Part shown: positions 35,508 through 43,376 of the stretch, piece after piece
Layout: each line of letters opens with the position of its first letter
How positions within the stretch are numbered: position 1 is the first letter of the stretch
From: Bacteroidia bacterium
Lineage (GTDB): Bacteria; Bacteroidota; Bacteroidia; Flavobacteriales_D; Sanyastnellaceae
Length of the DNA stretch: 64,000 bases
Direction: 5' to 3'
NCBI GenBank assembly: GCA_030427925.1
Contig: JAUICJ010000012.1
Span: 17,443-81,442 of the forward strand
The notes under the pieces: model-generated
Databases searched by the model: none
The model's input: the letters and a program-made list of their open reading frames with translations, nothing else
Told to the model about the DNA's origin: nothing
Made by a program: the position numbers and the translations under genes

Positions 35508-36686
35508 ATGTCGAAGACCGTTTACCTCATTTCCGCGGCCCGCACTCCCATGGGAAGCTTCCTCGGAGCCCTTTCAAGTGTGCCCGCTCCGCAGCTGGGA
35601 GCCACCGCTATCCGAGGCGCAATCGAGCGCGCTGGCTTGCCGGCGGAGGCGGTTGACGAAGTGTTCATGGGCAATGTGTTGCAGGCGGGGTTGGGACAAG
35701 CGCCCGCGCGCCAAGCTGCCCTCGGTGCCGGTTTGACGCACGAAGTACCCTGTACGACGGTCAACAAGGTCTGTGCGAGCGGGATGAAGGCCATTGCGCT
35801 TGCCGCTTCTGCAATCGGCAACGGCGACGCACACGTGGTCATCGCAGGGGGCATGGAGAACATGAGCCAAGTTCCGCATTACTTGCACGCACGGAATGCG
35901 GTGAAATTGGGTCACGTCCAAGCGCAAGACGGCATGTTGCTCGATGGCCTGACCGACGTGTACAATTCCACTCACATGGGCAATTGCGCAGAATTGTGCG
36001 CCAAAGAGATGTCCTTCTCCCGCGAGGAACAGGATGCGTTTGCGATTGAAAGCTACCAGCGGGCTGCTGCAGCTTGGGACGGGGGGCGCTTTGACGAAGA
36101 AGTGGTTCCGGTGAGCGTGCCGCAGCGCAAAGGAGACCCCGTCATCGTGGATCGGGACGAGGAATACACGAACGTCAAAATGGACAAGATTCCATCTTTG
36201 CGCCCCGCATTCGATAAAGCAGGAACCGTGACGGCTGCGAACGCCTCCACCTTGAACGACGGAGCCAGCGCCTTGGTGCTCGCTTCCGAGGAGGCCGTGA
36301 AGCAGTATGGCTTGACTCCCATCGCCAAAATCGTGGCTGCAGCCGATGCCGCTCAAGCTCCGGAATGGTTCACGACCGCCCCCGCAAAAGCCCTTCCGAA
36401 GGCCTTGGCCAAGGCGGGCTGGTCGCGAGAGGACGTGGACTTGTGGGAACTCAATGAGGCGTTCTCCGTTGTGGGATTGGCGAACAACCAACTCCTCGGT
36501 TTGGACGCGGCGAAGGTGAACGTGAACGGCGGTGCCGTGGCGCTGGGGCATCCGCTCGGTTCGAGCGGTTCGCGCATCATCGTGACCCTGGTTCACGCCT
36601 TGAAGCAGCGGGGGTTGAAGCGGGGAGCGGCAGGCATTTGCAACGGCGGGGGTGGGGCTTCCGCCCTGTGCGTCGAATTGGTCTGA
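35508..36686 (+). CDS. Acetyl-CoA C-acyltransferase (thiolase)
   Basis: A 392-residue thiolase, normal length. The acylated cysteine lies in NKVCASGMKA (Cys89), the His loop in NEAF and GHPLGSSG, and the second Cys-containing loop in ICNGGGGASAL. It condenses two acetyl-CoA to acetoacetyl-CoA or cleaves 3-ketoacyl-CoA, in the cytoplasm. A 3-hydroxyacyl-CoA dehydrogenase lies 0.8 kb away on the other strand, so acetoacetyl-CoA or beta-oxidation chemistry is likely. It is followed after three bases by an NlpC/P60 gene. Confidence 0.94.
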   Translation: MSKTVYLISAARTPMGSFLGALSSVPAPQLGATAIRGAIERAGLPAEAVDEVFMGNVLQAGLGQAPARQAALGAGLTHEVPCTTVNKVCASGMKAIALAASAIGNGDAHVVIAGGMENMSQVPHYLHARNAVKLGHVQAQDGMLLDGLTDVYNSTHMGNCAELCAKEMSFSREEQDAFAIESYQRAAAAWDGGRFDEEVVPVSVPQRKGDPVIVDRDEEYTNVKMDKIPSLRPAFDKAGTVTAANASTLNDGASALVLASEEAVKQYGLTPIAKIVAAADAAQAPEWFTTAPAKALPKALAKAGWSREDVDLWELNEAFSVVGLANNQLLGLDAAKVNVNGGAVALGHPLGSSGSRIIVTLVHALKQRGLKRGAAGICNGGGGASALCVELV

Positions 36687-36689
36687 TCC

Positions 36690-37457
36690 GTGGAGAGGAG
36701 CCCGTTTCAGTTCGACATCGGAGCCACGGTTTACGCCGTGGCTCCGGTCATTCCAGTGCGTTCGGCGGCCTCGGATGCCTCGGAGCAAGTGACCCAATTG
36801 CTCATCGGAGAACGTTGTGAGGTGCTGGCCTTGGGGGAGCGGGATTGGGTTGAAGTTCGCGGGGTGCACGATGGCTACGCGGGGTGGTGCGACGCGAAGA
36901 TGCTGACCGATCGGCAGTTCGAACCCAATCACTTGTTGCGTCCCGTGTTTTCACTTTGGCGTTGGCCGGACGGATCGGTTCGCTCGCTGCCGGCGGGGGC
37001 GTGGTTGGAGGAGACCGCAGAGGGGTGGAAGGCTCCGGATGGCGCGCGGGTGGAACCCGTGGAGGCGCCGATGGGCTCGGATTGGAGGGCGTGGCTCGGT
37101 GCGCCTTACTTGTGGGGCGGGCGAACGGCGGCGGGGGTGGATTGTTCGGGGTTCATGCAGGTGATGGCGCGTTTGGAGCGGCCCGAGGCGTTCGTGGACC
37201 GCGATGCGGCGGACCAAATGGCCCTCGGCACCGCCGTCCCATTCGCCGACCACCGAGCCGGCGATTGGGCGTTCTTCGCGAATTCGGCGGGCCGCATTGT
37301 CCACGTAGGGCTCATCACGGCACGCAACGAAATCGTCCACGCGGCGGGCCAGGTGCGACGCGATCGGCTCACCGAGGCCGGCATCGAACGGGAACTTCCC
37401 GATGGAACGTGGCACCTCACCCACGTCCTCGCGGGCATCCGGCGTCACGCCTCCTGA
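36690..37457 (+). CDS. NlpC/P60 family cell-wall hydrolase with SH3-like domain
   Basis: A 255-residue protein. An SH3-like region (about 10-75: VIPVRSAASDASEQVTQLLI, GYAGWCDAKML) precedes an NlpC/P60 domain: GVDCSGF with Cys152, GRIVHVGLI with His205, and VHAAG with His217, the expected Cys-His-His triad. Such enzymes cut D-Glu-mesoDAP bonds in peptidoglycan peptides. No signal peptide is visible, so it may recycle imported muropeptides in the cytoplasm, as known for related proteins. It starts with GTG three bases after the thiolase stop. Its end overlaps the next gene on the other strand by 13 bases. Confidence 0.88.
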   Translation: MERSPFQFDIGATVYAVAPVIPVRSAASDASEQVTQLLIGERCEVLALGERDWVEVRGVHDGYAGWCDAKMLTDRQFEPNHLLRPVFSLWRWPDGSVRSLPAGAWLEETAEGWKAPDGARVEPVEAPMGSDWRAWLGAPYLWGGRTAAGVDCSGFMQVMARLERPEAFVDRDAADQMALGTAVPFADHRAGDWAFFANSAGRIVHVGLITARNEIVHAAGQVRRDRLTEAGIERELPDGTWHLTHVLAGIRRHAS

Positions 37458-38632
37458 GCGGCGGCCTCCCGCAAGAGCGGGCAACACCGGTAGCGGTCTT
37501 CGCCATAGCGGTTGCTGAGGGCATCGAGGTCGGCTATGGTTTGGGCCAACCCCCGTTCCCGCCCCCAAGCAACGAGGCCTTTCGGGTAGTTCACGCCCCG
37601 CGTCATGGCCGTTTCGACATCGGCCTCAGAGCAGATGTTCATGTGCATGGCATCGAAGGCCTCGTTGATGAGCATGGCCAAGATGCGGTCTTGGATCAAC
37701 TGGTGCAATTTCGGGTCGGCAACGGGCGCTGGTCGAACGGCCCCTTCCCGGTAGTCGTAGTAGCCACGCCCTGTTTTGCGGCCGAGCCAATGGGCTTCGG
37801 CGTGGCGTTTTTGGACCAGCGAAGGCCGGTACCGCGGATCGAAATACATGGCAGCAAAAACCGACTCCGTCACCGCGTAATTCACGTCATTGCCGATGAA
37901 ATCCATCAACTCGAACGGCCCCATTCGGAACCCGACCGAGCGCATGGCTTCGTCCACGGTGGCCATGTCCGCGATGCCCTCTTCGACCATCCGCAAGGCC
38001 TCGCCATAAAACGGCCTCGCCACCCGATTCACGATGAAACCGGGCGTGTCCTTCGCCAGCGCAGGGGATTTGCCCCAACGGGCCATCAGCTCGAAGCAAG
38101 CCGCATCCAATCCAGGCTCCGTCTGCAACGCGGGAATCACCTCGACCAACGGCATCAGCGGCGCCGGATTGAAAAAATGCAGCCCCACCATCCGCTCGGG
38201 AGCTTCCAGCGCACGGGCAATGGCCGTTACGGAAAGGGACGATGTATTCGTCGCCAGCACAGCATCGGGCCCCACCACCGACTCCACTTCGGCGAACACC
38301 GACTGCTTCACGTCCAACCGCTCCACAATGGCCTCAATGACCAAATCACACGGCGCCAGCGCCGCCATGGACGTGCTGCGCACCACCCGACCTTGAAGGG
38401 CATCTGCTTCGTCCGCAGTCATGCGTCCTTTTTCCACCAGCCGGTCCATGACCTTTTTGAGGGCGGTCGCGCTGCGATCGAGGGCCGCTTCGTCGAGGTC
38501 GATCAACAGCACGTGGTGGCCAGCGGCGGCAGCGACCTGGGCGATGCCCGAGCCCATCGCTCCCGAGCCGATGACCCCGACCGTGCCCGGAGTCACGCGG
38601 AGGCGTTCAATGGTGGTGGAGAATGCGTTCAT
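37445..38632 (-). CDS. 3-hydroxyacyl-CoA dehydrogenase
   Basis: A 395-residue enzyme. An NAD-binding Rossmann start, GVIGSGAMGSGIAQ (about 19-32), is followed by the His/Glu catalytic region (LHFFNPAPLMPLVEVI) and two C-terminal 3HCDH dimerisation domains (FIVNRVARPFYGEALRMVEE, 20 residues, and GVNYPKGLVAW). It oxidises 3-hydroxyacyl-CoA to 3-ketoacyl-CoA in fatty-acid, butyrate or phenylacetate-type metabolism. The two-domain C-terminus resembles PaaH-type enzymes, but the substrate is open. The start at 38632 has a GAACTTTG box six bases upstream and lies only 27 bases from the divergent arsenosugar operon. Confidence 0.93.
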   Translation of the reverse strand: MNAFSTTIERLRVTPGTVGVIGSGAMGSGIAQVAAAAGHHVLLIDLDEAALDRSATALKKVMDRLVEKGRMTADEADALQGRVVRSTSMAALAPCDLVIEAIVERLDVKQSVFAEVESVVGPDAVLATNTSSLSVTAIARALEAPERMVGLHFFNPAPLMPLVEVIPALQTEPGLDAACFELMARWGKSPALAKDTPGFIVNRVARPFYGEALRMVEEGIADMATVDEAMRSVGFRMGPFELMDFIGNDVNYAVTESVFAAMYFDPRYRPSLVQKRHAEAHWLGRKTGRGYYDYREGAVRPAPVADPKLHQLIQDRILAMLINEAFDAMHMNICSEADVETAMTRGVNYPKGLVAWGRERGLAQTIADLDALSNRYGEDRYRCCPLLREAAAQEA

Positions 38633-38659
38633 GGAGCGCAAAGTTCCGATATTCGGCGC

Positions 38660-38992
38660 ATGAAAACGTATTATGACCCCAAAGACCTGAAGCGGTTTGG
38701 AAAAATTGCGGAGTGGGATGGCCCGTTGGCGGAGAAGTTTTTTGCTTGGTACGGTGAGGTGTTCGAAGAAGGGGCGTTGACCGCTCGGGAGAAGGCGCTC
38801 ATTGCGTTGGGGGTGGCGCACGCGATCCAGTGTCCGTATTGCATTGATGCGTACACGCAAGAGTTGGTGGGCATGGGCGAATCGAAGGAGGGCATGATGG
38901 AGGCGGTTCACGTTGCGGGCGCCATTCGCGGAGGAGCTTCGCTGGTGCACGGGGTTCAAATGATGGGCAAGGCGGACCAAATGTCCATGTGA
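38660..38992 (+). CDS. Carboxymuconolactone-decarboxylase family protein of the arsenosugar operon
   Basis: A 110-residue AhpD/CMD-fold protein: AIQCPYCIDAYT holds the redox pair Cys58-Cys61 and His84 (EAVHVAG) lies where AhpD-type enzymes keep a proton relay. Family members with this start (KTYYDPKDLKRFG) are known as arsenosugar-biosynthesis-associated peroxidase-like proteins. The gene is the first of four in a tight operon; only two bases separate its stop from the ArsS ATG. Its exact reaction is not proven; disulfide or peroxide reduction is inferred from the CXXC and His. Confidence 0.85.
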   Translation: MKTYYDPKDLKRFGKIAEWDGPLAEKFFAWYGEVFEEGALTAREKALIALGVAHAIQCPYCIDAYTQELVGMGESKEGMMEAVHVAGAIRGGASLVHGVQMMGKADQMSM

Positions 38993-38994
38993 CC

Positions 38995-40059
38995 ATGGCC
39001 TCGTTGCCCCACAAATCCCTGCGCGCTCGGGGAGGCGAACTCGCTGCCCCAGCCGCTCAATTCAAGACCCTGAACGCGGCCGGATTCGCAACCGGTGAAT
39101 GGCCGGCGTTCAGTGCCATGCTGGAGCGCCACGGTTTGGCGCCCCTCCGTCCGAAGTCCATCGAGATCTTCCAAATCAACGTGGGGTACGTGTGCAATCA
39201 GGTCTGCGCCCATTGCCACGTGGATGCAGGGCCCGACCGACGCGAACAAATGTCCTCCGAACTCCTCGCGCTCGTCGAGGAGGCGTTGGGTGCAAGCGGT
39301 GCTTCCACCTTGGACATCACGGGCGGCGCGCCGGAAATGCACCCGGAATTTCGCGCCTTCGTGGAGCGGGTGCGCGCGCGTTATCCCGAACTGGAAATCA
39401 TCGTGCGCTCGAACTTGACCATCTTGGAGGCGCATGCGAAGTACCGGGACTTGCCCGAGTTCTTCGCTGCGCAGCGGGTGCGGGTGGTGAGCAGCTTGCC
39501 ATTTTTTCGAGCGGACCGAACCGATCGGCAGCGCGGCGAGGGCGTGTTCGAGTCGAGCTTGCGGGCGTTGCGGCGCTTGACGGAAGTCGGGTATGGGCGC
39601 GAGGAGGAATTGGTGTTGGATTTGGTCCACAACCCGGCGGGCGCCTTTTTGCCCAACCACATGGAAGCGCTCGAGGCGAATTACCGCGAAACGCTTGCAG
39701 CGGAATCCATTGCATTCAACCAACTCATCGCCATTGCGAACATGCCCATCGCTCGCTACCTCGATTACCTCGAAGCGAGTGGCAACCTCGAAGATTACCT
39801 GGAGGTGCTGGTGGACGGCTTCAATCCTGCGGCAGCGCGTGGGGTGATGTGCACGAATACCCTGAGCGTGGGGTGGGACGGTCGGCTGTTCGACTGCGAT
39901 TTTAACCAAATGCTGGAGCTGCCCCTTGCGGGGCCCGTTCGCCGCTTGCAAGACGTGGAGGATTGGGCTGCGTTGAATGATCGCAACGTGGTCGTGGCGA
40001 ACCACTGCTACGGATGCACGGCAGGGGCAGGGTCGAGCTGCCAAGGCGCTACCGCATGA
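38995..40059 (+). CDS. arsS: ArsS, arsenosugar-forming radical SAM enzyme
   Basis: A 354-residue radical SAM protein. CNQVCAHCH holds the iron-sulfur cysteines C67, C71 and C74. The C-terminal DUF3641-like part has MCTNTLSVGWDGRLFDCDFN (20 residues) and CYGCTAGAGSSCQG, matching the arsenosugar-type enzymes. ArsS transfers the 5'-deoxyadenosyl group of SAM to dimethylarsenite, forming a deoxyadenosyl arsenical, the precursor of arsenosugars. Substrate assignment rests on family knowledge and the neighbours. It could also start at a GTG at 38989, overlapping the previous stop. It overlaps the next gene as ATGA. Confidence 0.9.
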   Translation: MASLPHKSLRARGGELAAPAAQFKTLNAAGFATGEWPAFSAMLERHGLAPLRPKSIEIFQINVGYVCNQVCAHCHVDAGPDRREQMSSELLALVEEALGASGASTLDITGGAPEMHPEFRAFVERVRARYPELEIIVRSNLTILEAHAKYRDLPEFFAAQRVRVVSSLPFFRADRTDRQRGEGVFESSLRALRRLTEVGYGREEELVLDLVHNPAGAFLPNHMEALEANYRETLAAESIAFNQLIAIANMPIARYLDYLEASGNLEDYLEVLVDGFNPAAARGVMCTNTLSVGWDGRLFDCDFNQMLELPLAGPVRRLQDVEDWAALNDRNVVVANHCYGCTAGAGSSCQGATA

Positions 40060-40640
40060 GGGAGCGCGCCCTGTTGGTCTTCGCCAAACGGATGGCTCGG
40101 GGGCACGTGAAGACCCGATTGGAACGAACGTTGGGCAAGGATGGGGCGCTGGCTGCCTACCGGCAATTGGTGGAGGCGGTGAGCGGCTGGCGGGGGTACG
40201 GGGAATGGGAGGCCATTTGGTGCCTTACGGGACCGGGCGAATGGGACTGGGAGGGGACACAGTGGGAGCAAGTGGAGGGCGATTTGGGGGAACGGATGGA
40301 GGCGGCAGTTGATGCGGCGTTTTCCGCGGGTGCGAGCCGAGTGGTGGTGGTGGGGACGGACGTGCCGGATTTGAACGCGGCCACCGTGGAGCGCATGTTT
40401 GAGCGCTTGGCGGAAGGGGCCGATGTGGTGACGGTTCCGGTGCGCGATGGAGGTTATGGGGCCGTCGGCCTCCGCGCGCGGCCGCGCGGGTGGTTCCAGG
40501 GGCGTGCTTGGAGCCACGGGCGCGTTCATGAAGAAGCGGTGGTGCGGTCTGCCGAGTGGGGAATGCGGTTTTGTGCCTTACCTTGCCTATTCGACGTGGA
40601 TGAGCCCGAGGATTGGGCCGAGTGGACGGCGCGTCGGTAG
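40056..40640 (+). CDS. Arsenosugar-type glycosyltransferase (TIGR04282 family)
   Basis: A 194-residue protein with a nucleotide-diphospho-sugar transferase fold: LLVFAKRMARGHVKTRLERT (20 residues) at the start, then VVVVGTDVPDLNAATVERMF (20) with the acidic metal motif, and RDGGYGAVGL. TIGR04282-type proteins are recurrent partners of ArsS and are proposed to add or swap the sugar. It overlaps the ArsS stop by four bases. The fold assignment is secure; the precise sugar is not known. Confidence 0.85.
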   Translation: MRERALLVFAKRMARGHVKTRLERTLGKDGALAAYRQLVEAVSGWRGYGEWEAIWCLTGPGEWDWEGTQWEQVEGDLGERMEAAVDAAFSAGASRVVVVGTDVPDLNAATVERMFERLAEGADVVTVPVRDGGYGAVGLRARPRGWFQGRAWSHGRVHEEAVVRSAEWGMRFCALPCLFDVDEPEDWAEWTARR

Positions 40641-40661
40641 ATTGGATTCAATAGCAAGCAT

Positions 40662-41501
40662 ATGAACGATGTGATGGAGACCTTAAATGAGGTCGTGGAA
40701 TACCTGCAAGAGCGGGGGGTGGGGCAAGTGGATTGTGGGGTGATTTTGGGAACAGGGCTTGGGGATTTGGCCTCGAAAATTGAAGTGGAGAAGGAGTGGA
40801 GTTATAACCAAATCCCGCACCTTCCTGTGGCCACCGTCGAATTCCATTTCGGCCGGCTCCTGTATGGAAGGTTGGGGGGGAAGTGGGTTTTGGCCTGGCA
40901 AGGACGCTTCCACTATTACGAGGGCTACACGATGGAACAGGTGGTGATGCCGGTTCGGATTACGCGCTTGCTCGGAGGACGGGCAATGCTCATTTCGAAT
41001 GCGGCTGGGGCCTTGAATCCGGAGCACGACCTCGGGGATTTGATGTGCATCGAGGACCACATCAACCTGCAACCCGATAACCCGCTCCGCGGTCCCAACG
41101 TGAATGAATTGGGGAGCCGCTTTCCCGACCTATACCGGGCTTATCACCCGGGCTTGCGAGCCGCCCTGCACCGAATTGCTGGAGCTCAAGGCACCACCCT
41201 GCGCGCGGGAATTTATGCGAGCGTGGCGGGGCCGCACTTGGAAACGCCTGCGGAATACCGCTACTTGCGGACCATCGGGGCCGATGCGGTGGGCATGAGC
41301 ACGGCACCGGAAGTCATCGCTTGCGCCCACATGGGCATGCCCTGTGCCGCCATCAGCGTGCTCACGGATGCGTGCGACCCGGATCGTCTGGCGCCTGTGG
41401 TCATTGAAGAGATCCTGGCCACCGCCCAGAAATCCGAAGGAGCGCTGTCCCGCTTGTTCGAGCAGCTCATTGTGGAACTGGACGAGGCGCTGGTTGCCTG
41501 A
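40662..41501 (+). CDS. Purine-nucleoside phosphorylase
   Basis: A 279-residue trimeric-type PNP (PunA-like). GTGLG (30-34), GRFHYYEG (81-88), ISNAAGALNP and AGPHLETPAEYRYLRTIGAD (20 residues) line the phosphate and purine sites; EVIACAHMGMPCAAISVLTD (20) carries the ribose- and base-binding end. It splits purine nucleosides with phosphate to free base and ribose-1-phosphate. Placed 21 bases after the arsenosugar-type transferase, it probably removes adenine from the deoxyadenosyl arsenical made by ArsS; ordinary purine salvage is the alternative. Confidence 0.93.
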   Translation: MNDVMETLNEVVEYLQERGVGQVDCGVILGTGLGDLASKIEVEKEWSYNQIPHLPVATVEFHFGRLLYGRLGGKWVLAWQGRFHYYEGYTMEQVVMPVRITRLLGGRAMLISNAAGALNPEHDLGDLMCIEDHINLQPDNPLRGPNVNELGSRFPDLYRAYHPGLRAALHRIAGAQGTTLRAGIYASVAGPHLETPAEYRYLRTIGADAVGMSTAPEVIACAHMGMPCAAISVLTDACDPDRLAPVVIEEILATAQKSEGALSRLFEQLIVELDEALVA

Positions 41502-41577
41502 CCGCCGTTCACAAATTCCCGGCGTGCGCGGGTGAATTGGATTCGGTTGGCGATGAATTGGGGATTTCTTTCGATGC

Positions 41578-42045
41578 ATGAATGGAATCCAAACGAGCGC
41601 ACGGGAAACGTGCATGATGTGTGACGCTCCCTTGTCGGGGCGAAAGGACAAGCGATTTTGCGATGATGTGTGCCGGGTGCGGCATCACCGAACGGGCGTG
41701 CAGCGAGTGCTCCATGATGTGGACCGCGTGTTGCATCGCAACCGTTCGTTGCTCCGACGCATCCGGGCTGATGCCGCGTGGTGTTCCGGGGATCCGGCCG
41801 GTTGCTTCATGTGGTTGCGCAGAGCGGGGTACGACTTCAACTTCCACACGCACGTCGCGGGACTCCACGATGGTCGGCTCGCCGTGATGTGTTACGAGGA
41901 GGGGTTCGTTGTGGAGGAGAATGGAGTACAGGTGTTGGACCGTCCGATGATCCAACAGCCTTGGATGGAACAGTCCGTTGCCGAACCTGCAGCGGTGTGG
42001 TGCGATTTGAAGCGCTTGCTGAAGGGCAGCGCTTCGAGGCGTTAG
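41578..42045 (+). CDS. Hypothetical protein with N-terminal zinc-finger-like motif
   Basis: A 155-residue protein. CMMCDAPLSGRKDKRFCDDVCRVRHHR (in parts: CMMCDAP and FCDDVC) gives four cysteines in CX2C-X12-CX3C spacing with basic residues after, like small zinc-binding treble-clef motifs of the form CxxC...GR.DKKFC...CR. A helical middle (VLHDVDRVLHRNRSLLRRIR, 20 residues) and a GYDFNFHTHV strand follow. I do not recognise a named family. It stands between the PNP and the convergent DEAD helicase gene, with four overlapping bases at the ends. Confidence 0.65.
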   Translation: MNGIQTSARETCMMCDAPLSGRKDKRFCDDVCRVRHHRTGVQRVLHDVDRVLHRNRSLLRRIRADAAWCSGDPAGCFMWLRRAGYDFNFHTHVAGLHDGRLAVMCYEEGFVVEENGVQVLDRPMIQQPWMEQSVAEPAAVWCDLKRLLKGSASRR

Positions 42046-43343
42046 CCGCGCTTGGGCTTTGGAGGGCGGTTGCCCTTCTTTGCGGGGCGGTTGGCTTTCG
42101 CGGATTTTTTCTTCTTCTCGTGAAAGGCGCCTTTGTAATTCGGATCCCGCTTGCGCATTTCACCATCGATGGTGCGCGCTTGCGCTTGTTTTTCCCAACG
42201 TGGCGTTTCCTCAATGGGCAGTCCAGCCGGAAGTTCGAGGAGGTCGATGGGGGTTTGGGTCAATTCCACGATGCGTTCCAGGGCATAACCTTCGGACGGA
42301 TCTACGAGCGTGATGGCCACGCCATCGCGAAAGGCGCGCCCCGTGCGTCCGATGCGGTGAACGTAATCGTGCGGGTCGCGGGGGACGCTGAAATTGATGA
42401 CCACCGAAGTCTCCGGCACGTCGATGCCGCGGCTTGCTACATCGGTGCTGACGAGGCAGCGAATGGAGCCGTCGCGGAACAATTCCATGGCGTTGATGCG
42501 GCTGTTTTGGCCTTTGTTGCTGTGGATGGTGCGAACACTCGATCTCAACGATTCGTCCAAAGCGCGCCCGATGAGTTCCGCTTGGTCCTTTTCGCGAACA
42601 AACACCATCACACGGGCCTCGGGGAATTGCTCCGTCAGGAGGTGCTTGAGGTAATGCAGCTTGGTGTTGACATTGGGCAGGGCCGCTTGGAATTGCTTAA
42701 CCGTCGCGACGGGCGTGGACTCCGGTGTGGCTTCGACGCGCGTGGGCCAAAGCAAGAACTCATCTGCCAGTCGCTGCACCCGCTCGGGAAAGGTGGCGGA
42801 AAAAAGCAGGTTTTGGCGCTTGCTTGGAATCAACTCTTGAACCAACCGAAGTTGTGGCATGAAGCCCATGTCCATCATGCGATCGGCTTCATCGAGGATG
42901 ACCGTGGTGATTTTCTTTGGATTGAACCCTCCGCGTTGATAGATTTCAAGGAAGCGACCGGGCGTGGCAATCAGCAGGTCTTGTCCTGCTTGAGCAGCTG
43001 CCAATTGGTCTTGGTATCCGATTCCTCCATAGAGCGCAAGGCACCGGAGTTCCGTGTACCGCGCGAAATTCACGGCTTCTTGGTGGATCTGAAGGACCAG
43101 TTCCTTCGTCGGGGCCAACACGACCGCCCGGGGGTCCAGGCCTTGCGGAAATTTGAGCTTTTGCAACGTGGGCAACAAGAAGGCAGCGGTTTTTCCGGTT
43201 CCAGTTTGGGCAATCCCGATGACGTCTTGGCCCGAACGAATCGGGGGAATCGCCCGTTCCTGAATGGGGCTGGGCCGTTCGTATCCCGCGTCTTCGGTGG
43301 CGCGAATGAACTGTCGCGTCAGTTTGAGCTCCTCAAAGGTCAT
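42042..43343 (-). CDS. DEAD-box RNA helicase with basic tail
   Basis: A 433-residue helicase: AQTGTGKT (Walker A, 45-52), LAPTKEL, TPGRFL, LDEADRM (Walker B/DEAD), FSATF, ARVMVFVREK, STDVASRGIDVP and HRIGRTGRA are all in order. RNA helicases of this RhlE type unwind RNA during ribosome assembly, decay or cold adaptation. The last ~30 residues are Lys/Pro-rich, suiting RNA binding. The gene has a TACTTTTG box four bases before its ATG and diverges from the acyltransferase gene across 33 bases. Confidence 0.95.
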   Translation of the reverse strand: MTFEELKLTRQFIRATEDAGYERPSPIQERAIPPIRSGQDVIGIAQTGTGKTAAFLLPTLQKLKFPQGLDPRAVVLAPTKELVLQIHQEAVNFARYTELRCLALYGGIGYQDQLAAAQAGQDLLIATPGRFLEIYQRGGFNPKKITTVILDEADRMMDMGFMPQLRLVQELIPSKRQNLLFSATFPERVQRLADEFLLWPTRVEATPESTPVATVKQFQAALPNVNTKLHYLKHLLTEQFPEARVMVFVREKDQAELIGRALDESLRSSVRTIHSNKGQNSRINAMELFRDGSIRCLVSTDVASRGIDVPETSVVINFSVPRDPHDYVHRIGRTGRAFRDGVAITLVDPSEGYALERIVELTQTPIDLLELPAGLPIEETPRWEKQAQARTIDGEMRKRDPNYKGAFHEKKKKSAKANRPAKKGNRPPKPKRG

Positions 43344-43347
43344 GGGA

Positions 43348-43355
43348 CAAAAGTA
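43348..43355 (-). promoter_or_regulatory. -7 promoter box of the DEAD helicase gene, leaderless spacing
   Basis: The minus strand reads TACTTTTG, an exact match, four bases before the ATG at 43343. Confidence 0.6.
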
Positions 43356-43362
43356 GGTGGGT

Positions 43363-43370
43363 TATCTTGC
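43363..43370 (+). promoter_or_regulatory. Possible -7 box of the acyltransferase gene
   Basis: TATCTTGC, two mismatches from TAnnTTTG, ends six bases before the ATG at 43377. Back to back with the helicase box at 43348-43355. Confidence 0.35.
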
Positions 43371-43376
43371 GCCCCG

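Noticed and set aside
35574..36932. 452-codon open frame on the minus strand
   Set aside because: Antisense to the thiolase gene, which has clear active-site motifs.
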